Shown in pieces: positions 32,518 to 38,714 of a stretch of DNA of 38,714 nucleotides. The stretch comes from Novosphingobium sp. GTDB taxonomy: Bacteria; Pseudomonadota; Alphaproteobacteria; Sphingomonadales; Sphingomonadaceae. Location: contig NZ_JAIEPN010000025.1 in assembly GCF_019748365.1 (NCBI RefSeq), forward strand, positions 1-38,714, given 5' to 3'. How positions within the stretch are numbered: the stretch's first letter is position 1; the number at the start of each line of letters is the position of its first letter. A model generated the notes under the pieces. It was not told the DNA's origin. It ran no database searches and worked only from the letters and a program-made list of their open reading frames with translations. The position numbers were made by a program, and so were the translations under genes.

Positions 32518-32550
32518 GCCAACGACTCCGATGTCTCAACAATGCATCCG

Positions 32551-34173
32551 TTACAGCCCGAGCGCTCCGGGGTTCATCAGCCGCTCGGGGTCCACCACGG
32601 CCTTCATGCCGGCCACCACTTCGCCCAGTGCGGCGTTGTTCATGATCTCGCGGTAGGGGTAGTACTTGCCAATCTGGAGGTGCAGGCCGCCAAGCTCGTC
32701 AAACAGGTTGCGCAGTTCGTCACGCAGGCCGAGCGCGACCGCGCGGCGGGCTTCGTTGGCCGGAATATCGCGCCACTTGTCGGCAAACTCCGGCTCGATC
32801 AGCGAAAGGCGGAATTCGCCCAGCTCATCATGCCAGTAGAAGCTCGGCTCGATCACGAATTCGGGGCCGGAGAAGCAGGTCAGGTAGCTGGTCTTGATGC
32901 CCCAATGTTCCATCAGCGCCTTGCGCTCCGCCAGGAAGCGCTCGGTCGCCTGCGCCGCCGGAATGGCGCGCGACAGCGGGAAATAGCCGTGGACGGGAAT
33001 CCATATCTCGCCCTGCGAGCCGAGCAGGATGGTGCGGACCCCGCCAAACGGGGCATTGCGGAACACCGTCGGGATGGAATTGGCCATCTCGGTCCCGCCC
33101 TCGTCGGCGCAGATTTCGGCGGCCAGATCAGTGTGTTCGGCTGCCACCACTTCGGTCAGCGCATCAAGCGTCATGTGCAGCGAATAGGGCACGTTGCGGA
33201 GGATCTTCTTGCCGCCCAGCGCCACCCGCGCTGCGTTTTTGAGCCCCTTTAGGCCACCTTTTCGCGCAATCTTGCCGACGAGCGAGAGCCCTTCCTCGAA
33301 GGTGATGCCCTGATTTTCGAACCCGGCGTTGTAGTAGGGATCAAAGCCATAGCATTCCGACGCAATGCCAAGCCGCGCGATCCGGACTTGCGCCGCCAGC
33401 ATCGCCTCGAGCGTATCGAACTTGTACGAGAGATAGCCCGTGTGGCCGGCCGTGCGCACCAGCCGCAGCGCCGCGACCGCCTTCACCCCCATCGCGCCGG
33501 TATCGGCGGTGAACAGCCCGGTGACGTCAGGGCCGAAATGCCGCCAGAACGGGGTCGAGTTCTTGTGCGCCCAGCTGCCCGTGGTCAGCAGGCTGCCATC
33601 GGCCAGCACGACCTTGAGCCCGATGACCGTCTGCGCTGCGGTGCCACCGGTTCCGGAGCCGTGAAAGAGGCTGTTCTGCGAGAGCGCGCCGCCGACCGTG
33701 GCATAGGCGCCCGAGAGCGGGCCCCAATAGGGCGTGCGCACACCATGCGGCGCCAGCGCCTCGTGCAGGTCCTTCCAGGTGCAGCCGGTTTCGACGATCA
33801 CGTACATGTCGTCGGCATTGATCTCGATCACGCGGTTCATCTTGCGCATGTCGATCAGCACGCTGCGCGCGCGCTCGGGCGTATAGCCGCTGGTGTAGCT
33901 CATCCCGCCTCCGCGCGGGACGACGGCATAACCGGCGCGGGTGGCAACGCCCACCGCATCGGCGAGCGCTTCGACACTGGCCGGCTGCAGCACCATCGCG
34001 GCCACTTCATGCGGGCGGAAGCTGAGATCCTGAGAATAGAATTCGCGGCTGGCATCATCGAGCAAGACATTGTCGCGGCCAAGAATTTGCCGGAGTTGCT
34101 CGATGGTTGCGCCGTCCGCGGCGTGATCACCGCCAATGGTTTCGCCGGATTGATCCTGCAGACTCGCCGCCAC
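32551..34173 (-). CDS. FAD-linked oxidase (VAO/PCMH family)
   Basis: A 540-residue flavoprotein with an N-terminal PCMH-type FAD-binding domain (PRGGGMSYTSGYTP at about 86-99, then GGALSQNSLFHGSGTGGTAAQTVIG) and a C-terminal vanillyl-alcohol-oxidase/p-cresol-methylhydroxylase-like cap domain ending in DPERLMNPGALGL. GTG 34173 is chosen as start because AGGGAGG is five bases upstream; the longer frame starts with TTG and has no similarity. The family oxidises phenols, 2-hydroxyacids or alcohols. It leads the operon that contains the RutA-like gene, and the AATGTATACGA operator lies 28 bases upstream. Confidence 0.82.
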   Translation of the reverse strand: MAASLQDQSGETIGGDHAADGATIEQLRQILGRDNVLLDDASREFYSQDLSFRPHEVAAMVLQPASVEALADAVGVATRAGYAVVPRGGGMSYTSGYTPERARSVLIDMRKMNRVIEINADDMYVIVETGCTWKDLHEALAPHGVRTPYWGPLSGAYATVGGALSQNSLFHGSGTGGTAAQTVIGLKVVLADGSLLTTGSWAHKNSTPFWRHFGPDVTGLFTADTGAMGVKAVAALRLVRTAGHTGYLSYKFDTLEAMLAAQVRIARLGIASECYGFDPYYNAGFENQGITFEEGLSLVGKIARKGGLKGLKNAARVALGGKKILRNVPYSLHMTLDALTEVVAAEHTDLAAEICADEGGTEMANSIPTVFRNAPFGGVRTILLGSQGEIWIPVHGYFPLSRAIPAAQATERFLAERKALMEHWGIKTSYLTCFSGPEFVIEPSFYWHDELGEFRLSLIEPEFADKWRDIPANEARRAVALGLRDELRNLFDELGGLHLQIGKYYPYREIMNNAALGEVVAGMKAVVDPERLMNPGALGL

Positions 34174-34200
34174 GCCAACCTCCCTCGTCCTGTTGAGAAA

Positions 34201-34211
34201 AATGTATACGA
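34201..34211. promoter_or_regulatory. Candidate operator AATGTATACRA, site 1
   Basis: AATGTATACGA with palindromic core GTATAC lies between the divergent FAD-oxidase operon and the SDR gene. The same 11-mer, with A for G, is found at 38576 in front of the second GntR gene, so it is a candidate site for that FCD-type regulator. Confidence 0.55.
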
Positions 34212-34366
34212 CCTTCACCAAAGTGCAAGTTTCAATCCCGCTATCCGGTCATCTTTGTGCACATTTCGCATCAATCTGCGCGAAGCGGTCTTGCTGCGGC
34301 GACCCTTGAGATGCATCCTGCGGGCTGCGACAGTCCCCCTGACAGCAGATCGAAAGGATACCCGTC

Positions 34367-35116
34367 ATGCGAGCAGCTTTGGTTTCCGGCGCCGGTATCG
34401 GGATAGGCGCAGCCACCGCGAAGATACTCGGGCGCGAGGGCTATCATGTCTTCGTCAGCGACATTCTGGCGGACGAAGGCGAGGCCGTGGCGGAAGAGAT
34501 CCGGCAAGCGGGAGGCTCGGCCGAATATGTCGCGCTCGATGTCAGCGATACCGCTGCCTGCGAGGCGGTGATTGCGGATATCGATGCGCGGTTCGGAGGG
34601 CTCTCGGCACTGGTGGCCAATGCCGGCATCGCGCCGCGCGCCGCCTATCCGATCCTGACCGACGAGAAGTGGGACGAGGTTCTGAACGTGAACCTGAAGG
34701 GCCAGCTGCGGCTGATCCGCGCGGCCGCGCCGGCGATGAGCAAGCGGCAGGAAGGGGCGATCGTGTGCGTTTCGTCCATCGCCGGGGCGGTCGTCGGCTG
34801 GGACGATCACTGGCACTATTCCGCCGCCAAGGCCGGGATCACCGGCATGGTCAAGGCAGCGGCCTGCGAGCTCGCCAAGGCGAACGTGCGGGTCAATGCC
34901 GTGGCGCCGGGCTTCATCCGAACGGCGCAGATCCTCTCGGAGGAAAACTCGCTGGGGCCCGAGGGCCTTGCGGCAGCTGAAACGACAGTTCCGCTGCGCC
35001 GCGCCGGGCATGCCTCGGAAATCGGGGAAGTGATCGCCTTCCTCCTCTCCGACAAAGCCAGCTACGTGACCGGGCAGACGATCGTGGTGGACGGCGGCCT
35101 CACCGTAGCGCTCTGA
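34367..35116 (+). CDS. Short-chain dehydrogenase/reductase
   Basis: A 249-residue classical SDR starting at ATG 34367 with AAAGGA upstream. The cofactor loop GAGIGIG is at residues 8-14, NAG at 85-87, and catalytic S137, Y151 and K155 are present. Asp32 after beta-strand 2 (FVSDI) favours NAD over NADP. The C-terminal GQTIVVDGG is typical. It is divergent from the FAD-oxidase operon with the GTATAC site between, so it likely belongs to the same regulon and acts as an alcohol dehydrogenase of the pathway. Confidence 0.9.
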   Translation: MRAALVSGAGIGIGAATAKILGREGYHVFVSDILADEGEAVAEEIRQAGGSAEYVALDVSDTAACEAVIADIDARFGGLSALVANAGIAPRAAYPILTDEKWDEVLNVNLKGQLRLIRAAAPAMSKRQEGAIVCVSSIAGAVVGWDDHWHYSAAKAGITGMVKAAACELAKANVRVNAVAPGFIRTAQILSEENSLGPEGLAAAETTVPLRRAGHASEIGEVIAFLLSDKASYVTGQTIVVDGGLTVAL

Positions 35117-35151
35117 AACCGACCAGCGCCGGCTCCGCAAGGGGCACAAAA

Positions 35152-35190
35152 AACCGGGCCATGCAGCGATGCATGGCCCGGTTCTTTTTC
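35152..35190. terminator. Strong bidirectional intrinsic terminator
   Basis: AACCGGGCCATGCA pairs with TGCATGGCCCGGTT (14 bp) around the loop GCGA. The plus strand continues with CTTTTTC, and the minus strand has a T-run from the AAAAAA at 35148-35153. It sits between the convergent SDR and TonB-receptor genes and should end both transcripts. Confidence 0.9.
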
Positions 35191-35206
35191 AGATCGGTCG
35201 TTCAGA

Positions 35207-37732
35207 TCAGAACTTGAACGTCCCTTCGACGCCGATGGTGCGCAGCGCACCCGGAGCAACGAAGGCACCGCCGAATTCCGGCGCAACGATCACTTCCTGC
35301 AGGAAGCGCTTCTTGGTCACGTTGTTGGCGAACGCCACCAGCGACCAGTGATCGCCCTTGAGACCGCCGCGCAGGTTGAGGATGCCGTAAGCATCGCGGC
35401 GGCTGTTGGTGTAGTTCGCGCCCAGGCCGAAGATGGTCGGAACGTTGTTGTTTTGCACGGTGTGGAAGAAGGTCGGGCCGGTCAAGCGATAGTCGGCGCG
35501 CAGCAGCAGGCCGAGGCTGTCGGTGATCGGACCATCATACTGGGCACCGAGGTTGACCGTGTACTTCGACGTGGCCGGAGCCTCGTTGCCCACGGTGTAG
35601 GGACGAGCCGAGTTCTTCTTGATCTCGCTGTCGGTGTAGTTGGCCGAACCGAACACGGTGAAGCCCTTGGCGATGCGCGCGTTGAACGAACCTTCGACGC
35701 CCTTGAAGGTTACCTTGTCGATGTTGGAAACGACGCGGAGCAGACCGAAGGGACCGACGAAGAATTCGAAGAACTGCGAATTGCGCACGTTGGTGTAATA
35801 GCCCGCGAGTTCGAAGGTGACGCCCGGCGCGATCGTGCCCTTGATACCGGCCTCCCACGCGCTCGAGATTTCCTTCTTGTAGTCATCGAAGATCGTCAGA
35901 CCAGCGCCGATGCCCGCGTTGAAGAAGCCGTTGACGATGGCAGCCGAACCGGCGTTGTTGAACCCGCCCGTCTTGAAGCCGATGCCCCAGTTGGCGAACA
36001 GGTTGATGTTGTCAGTCGCCGCGTAGCTGATCGAGATCTTCGGCTGGAAGTGCTTGTAGGTCTCCTCGCGCGGCGAGAGCACGCCGCTCGGGTTGTAAGC
36101 CGGATCGAGGCCGGGGTTGAGATAGTAGTTGGCGGGCGTGGTCGCGGTGCCGTTCGGATTGCCCGTCAGTACGTTGCCCACCCAGCGCGTCAGACGGCCG
36201 GTCGGGATGCCGTTCTGCGTGCTGCGCTGCTCGATATCGTAACGGCCGGCAAAGCTGAGCTTCAGCTTGTCGGTCGGCTTGTATTCGAGCGAACCGAAGA
36301 ACGCGTAGACGTTGGTCTTGAAGGTATCCTGGGCCAGAGCCTCGGTCCGGTTGCGCGGATCGGTGGTGTAGCACTCGCGGATCACGCCCTGGCCGGTGTC
36401 GACGCCGAGGTTGTTGCAGTTGAAGCGGTCAATGTAGAGATAGTAGCCGCCAAGCGACCAGTTGAGCCCGCCACCAGCATCGCCGGCAATGCGCACTTCG
36501 GCCGAGATGTCCTTCTGGTTGCGCCGCTGATACTGCGAACCATCGCAGGTGACCGGCGAGTAGGGATTCAGGAAGACAGCCGGATTGCCGAGATCGACCC
36601 CGAACGGCGCCTGGACCGGGAAGCCCTTGAGCGCGGCGGCAGTGGCAATGCAGGTGCTCTCGTTGTTGAAGAACCCGAAGGTGCCGCTGGTGCCGTCCGC
36701 GAAGAAGTCGTTCTTGGTGTTGCTGTACGAGACGTAGCTGGTGAGCTTGATCGAATCGGTCAGGGTCTGCGACAGGCGCAGCGAGGTTTCGAACGACGAC
36801 TGGTTGTTTTCCGGGTTGATGTTGCGCGCGAAGACGAACTGGTGCTTGTTCGCGTCGATGTTGAAGACCGGCGCATTGAAAGCGGCGGCAAGGCCGGGCA
36901 GCTGGAAGATCGCGTTGAAGCCGATCGCCGACCCCTTCAGCTTGCTGTAGCGCGCCTTGAGGTCGAGTTCGGTGTCGTTGCTCGGCGAGTAGAGCAGGCG
37001 ACCGTTGATGTTCCAGCGCTGGTTGTCGTCGACCGAAGCGGCGATGCCCTTGCCCTGGTTGGGATAGGTGCTGGCATAGAGCGGGCTACTCTGGAAGATG
37101 TCGCGGTAGAAGCCGTCGGTGGTGGCATATTCGCCGTTGATCACGAACCCGAGGTTCGAGCCGAGCGGACCGCTGACCACCGCAGCCCCGTTGAAGGTGT
37201 TGTTGTTCGCGGCCGAAGCGCGGCCCGAAACTTCAAGCTTGTCACCAGGCTTCTTGGTGGCGATCACGATCGCACCGGCAACCGCGCTGCGGCCGTAATA
37301 GGCGCCCTGGGGGCCCTTGAGGATTTCGATCTGGGTCAGCGCGCCCTGATCCTGCGCGAGCAGCGCGGTGTTCGACTTCAGCACGCCGTCGACGACGAGT
37401 GCGACGTTGTTCTCACCGTCGCGCGCGCCGTTGATGCCGCGGATCGCGATCTGGGTGTCGCCCGCCTCGACCACGCCGGCGACGATGGTGACGCCCGGCG
37501 TCAGCTGGACATAGTCCGCCGCAACGCGCGCGCCGGTGTTGGCAATCGCGGCTGCCGTGATGACGGTGACGGAGGCCGGCACGTCCTTGAGCTTTTCGTC
37601 CTCACGCCGTGCGGTAACGACGATCTCGTCCGAGACAGCAGCCGCCTGCGGCGCTTCCTGAGCATGGACGGACATCGGCGCAAGCACGGATGCGGCAACC
37701 GAGCTCAGGATCAGATACTTGGTCTTCCTCAT
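35207..37732 (-). CDS. TonB-dependent outer-membrane receptor
   Basis: An 841-residue receptor. The first 24 residues (MRKTKYLILSSVAASVLAPM...HA) are a signal peptide, and EIVVTARREDEKLKDVPASVTVIT is the TonB-box/plug start. The plug contains ADYVQLTPGV, IAIRGINGARDGENNVALVVDGV, LTQIEILKGPQGAYYGRSAVAGAIVIATKKPG. About 600 residues of beta-barrel follow, ending with Phe as outer-membrane proteins do. ATG 37732 is chosen because the longer frame adds ten residues before the signal peptide. The plug shows no siderophore-specific domain; sphingomonads use such receptors for aromatic and other carbon compounds. It lies 54 bases after the second racemase-like gene and is probably its operon partner. 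Confidence 0.92.
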   Translation of the reverse strand: MRKTKYLILSSVAASVLAPMSVHAQEAPQAAAVSDEIVVTARREDEKLKDVPASVTVITAAAIANTGARVAADYVQLTPGVTIVAGVVEAGDTQIAIRGINGARDGENNVALVVDGVLKSNTALLAQDQGALTQIEILKGPQGAYYGRSAVAGAIVIATKKPGDKLEVSGRASAANNNTFNGAAVVSGPLGSNLGFVINGEYATTDGFYRDIFQSSPLYASTYPNQGKGIAASVDDNQRWNINGRLLYSPSNDTELDLKARYSKLKGSAIGFNAIFQLPGLAAAFNAPVFNIDANKHQFVFARNINPENNQSSFETSLRLSQTLTDSIKLTSYVSYSNTKNDFFADGTSGTFGFFNNESTCIATAAALKGFPVQAPFGVDLGNPAVFLNPYSPVTCDGSQYQRRNQKDISAEVRIAGDAGGGLNWSLGGYYLYIDRFNCNNLGVDTGQGVIRECYTTDPRNRTEALAQDTFKTNVYAFFGSLEYKPTDKLKLSFAGRYDIEQRSTQNGIPTGRLTRWVGNVLTGNPNGTATTPANYYLNPGLDPAYNPSGVLSPREETYKHFQPKISISYAATDNINLFANWGIGFKTGGFNNAGSAAIVNGFFNAGIGAGLTIFDDYKKEISSAWEAGIKGTIAPGVTFELAGYYTNVRNSQFFEFFVGPFGLLRVVSNIDKVTFKGVEGSFNARIAKGFTVFGSANYTDSEIKKNSARPYTVGNEAPATSKYTVNLGAQYDGPITDSLGLLLRADYRLTGPTFFHTVQNNNVPTIFGLGANYTNSRRDAYGILNLRGGLKGDHWSLVAFANNVTKKRFLQEVIVAPEFGGAFVAPGALRTIGVEGTFKF

Positions 37733-37786
37733 GTTAACCCCCTGGTTGTCCCTGATTTTCAATGATTGTAATGCCCGATTATGGTT

Positions 37787-38536
37787 TCAGGCGTTCCCTC
37801 TGCGAATTCCTGCATCATTGCCGACCTGCGGCGCCGGAAAGGCCTTCTTGCTGTGCGACAGGCCGAGCTGGACCAGCAGCTCGGCCTGCTTGTAGGCAAT
37901 CAGACCCGGATTGATCACCGGGATCGGCAGGTTCTGCGCGAGCCAGTGCGCGGACTGGTGCATCGTCGTCGATCCGAGCACGATCACATCTGCGCCGTCT
38001 TCGGCCATGGCTGCTTCCGCCTCGGCCTTGAGCTTGGCGAAGACAACGTCTTCTTTGCCGTCTAGCAGTTCGGCGAGGTCCGGGCGCGTCTTGATCGAGC
38101 GCAGGCCCGAGCAGCGCGGCCAGAAGCCGTATTCCGTCAGCGTCTTTTCGTAGAGCGGGAACCATTCGTCCCACATCGTCAGCACGCTGAACTTCTTGCC
38201 GAGCATCATCGCCGCGTGAAAGGCACACTCGCCCGGCCCCACCACCGGGATCGAGAGGCGCGAACGCAGCGCGCGCAGGCCGGAGTCGCTGACCGTATCG
38301 ATGACCACGGCAGAATAGCCTTCCGCTTCGGCATCGATCCCGGCCTGGAACACGGTCCAATCCATCAGCATCATGTCATGATAGGAATCGCCGAGTGCGG
38401 CGCCCCACTTGACGGCAACGAATTCGGGGCTGAATCCGGGCGTAATGACGTCCGGCGAAAGCTGAGCGGCGCGATTGGCGACCCCGGCTTCGTCCATCGG
38501 TATGGGAACGATGACTTTTATGCGGTGTTCAGCCAC
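37787..38536 (-). CDS. Asp/Glu/hydantoin racemase-fold protein lacking both catalytic cysteines (paralogue 2)
   Basis: A 249-residue protein homologous end to end with the 18046-18822 product: PIPMDEAGVANRAAQL matches PFPLDEEGVANRKAQL, and VLGSTTMHQSAHWLAQNLPIPVINPG matches its counterpart. The cysteine positions again hold Thr (IDTVSDSG) and Ser (LGSTTM). GTG 38536 aligns exactly with the paralogue's ATG, so it is preferred over a GTG four codons upstream. It is divergent from the second GntR gene, with an AATGTATACRA site between, and leads an operon with the TonB receptor. Function as for paralogue 1: probably not a racemase. Confidence 0.75.
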   Translation of the reverse strand: MAEHRIKVIVPIPMDEAGVANRAAQLSPDVITPGFSPEFVAVKWGAALGDSYHDMMLMDWTVFQAGIDAEAEGYSAVVIDTVSDSGLRALRSRLSIPVVGPGECAFHAAMMLGKKFSVLTMWDEWFPLYEKTLTEYGFWPRCSGLRSIKTRPDLAELLDGKEDVVFAKLKAEAEAAMAEDGADVIVLGSTTMHQSAHWLAQNLPIPVINPGLIAYKQAELLVQLGLSHSKKAFPAPQVGNDAGIRRGNA

Positions 38537-38575
38537 GTGACATTGCACCCCGGAGAGTTGCGATAGACGGAGCCT

Positions 38576-38587
38576 AATGTATACAAT
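38576..38587. promoter_or_regulatory. Candidate operator AATGTATACRA, site 2
   Basis: AATGTATACAAT has a GTATAC core and near-palindromic flanks (ATTGTATACATT on the other strand). It lies 33 bases before the GntR start and 40 before the racemase-like start, where autoregulation of a divergent pair is usual. Confidence 0.6.
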
Positions 38588-38619
38588 GACACTCGGTCAA
38601 GCATCAGGAGCAAGAAAGA

Positions 38620-38714
38620 ATGTCGCGCGCGTCTGACAGGGCCTACGAGATGATCCGCGACATGATCCTTTCCGGGGACTTGCCCTCTGGGGCAAAGATC
38701 GGCGAGGAGGCGCT
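38620..38714 (+). CDS. GntR-family regulator (partial, cut by window end)
   Basis: Only the first 31 residues are in the window: MSRASDRAYEMIRDMILSGD, then LPSGAKIGEEA. This is the start of a GntR winged helix-turn-helix (AYEMIRDMILSGDLPSGAKI-GEE-L); the style fits the FadR/FCD group rather than UTRA. AGGAG lies nine bases upstream of ATG 38620. It is divergent from the racemase-like/TonB operon. The ligand domain is outside the window, so the subfamily is inferred. Confidence 0.8.
   Translation, partial: MSRASDRAYEMIRDMILSGDLPSGAKIGEEA

Noticed and set aside
31426..33252. Long plus-strand frame opposite the RutA-like and FAD-oxidase genes
   Set aside because: Antisense shadow of two confirmed enzyme genes, rich in His/Asp/Arg as expected for such shadows.
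35348..37765. An 805-codon open frame on the plus strand, opposite the TonB receptor
   Set aside because: It is the reverse complement of a clear TonB receptor gene in GC-rich DNA, has low-complexity Arg/Val/Asp-rich content and no domain, and shows no ribosome-binding site.
1..38714. CRISPR arrays, prophage genes, rRNA or riboswitches
   Set aside because: I saw no regularly spaced direct repeats, no phage structural or integrase genes, no rRNA-like sequence and no convincing riboswitch fold.

Overview
The window is about 38.7 kb of high-GC DNA that looks like a Sphingomonadales alphaproteobacterium, most likely Novosphingobium or a close relative. The clues are the typical inverted REP pairs, a large TonB-dependent receptor inside a catabolic cluster, DUF1254/DUF1214 proteins, and dense tail-to-head gene packing with many ATGA/TGATG overlaps. 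This assignment is inferred from gene content; there is no rRNA or intact tRNA to confirm it.

Left part (1-10.6 kb). The window opens in the 3' end of a probable Rieske oxygenase alpha subunit, followed by an exported TPR protein. An ACC deaminase gene (acdS) and a divergent Lrp-type regulator (acdR-like) share a dyad-rich promoter region. Next come an amino-acid permease, a CoA-transferase, a DUF1214/DUF1254 pair, and a minus-strand operon of an AhpD-like protein, an EamA exporter and an Old Yellow Enzyme. A decayed two-component system (receiver fused to a kinase tail) lies at 10.9-11.2 kb.

Middle part (11.2-16.6 kb). A LysR regulator and a ketopantoate-reductase-family enzyme face a benzoylformate decarboxylase with the alpha and beta subunits of a ring-hydroxylating oxygenase. 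This resembles a mandelate or arylglyoxylate pathway. Just after it, at 16664-16707, lies a damaged 3' half of a tRNA-Lys gene on the minus strand. Its orientation is what the distal att scar of an element lying to its right would look like.

Right part (16.8-38.7 kb) is a large catabolic cluster that I do not recognise as a described pathway. It has two parallel modules. Module 1 has a GntR/UTRA regulator, an Asp/Glu-racemase-fold protein, an MFS transporter, a CitE-like lyase, a CaiB-type CoA-transferase, an HpaB/AbfD-like flavoprotein, an isochorismatase-type amidase, a TauD-type dioxygenase, an HCCA-isomerase-like protein, two GSTs, two NTF2-like proteins and an SDR. A GGTCYRGACC palindrome occurs in each of its three divergent intergenic regions. 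Module 2 has a second GntR regulator (cut by the window end), a second racemase-fold paralogue, a TonB receptor, an SDR, and a five-gene operon: FAD oxidase, RutA-like flavin monooxygenase, alpha/beta-hydrolase-fold protein, methyltransferase and a small helical protein. AATGTATACRA sites lie in front of its two divergent promoters. Several enzymes lack the usual catalytic residues of their families: both racemase-fold proteins lack both cysteines, the hydrolase lacks Ser and His, and the AbfD-like protein lacks Fe-S ligands. A 281-bp MITE sits exactly in the shared TA of two convergent stop codons at 20.6-20.9 kb.
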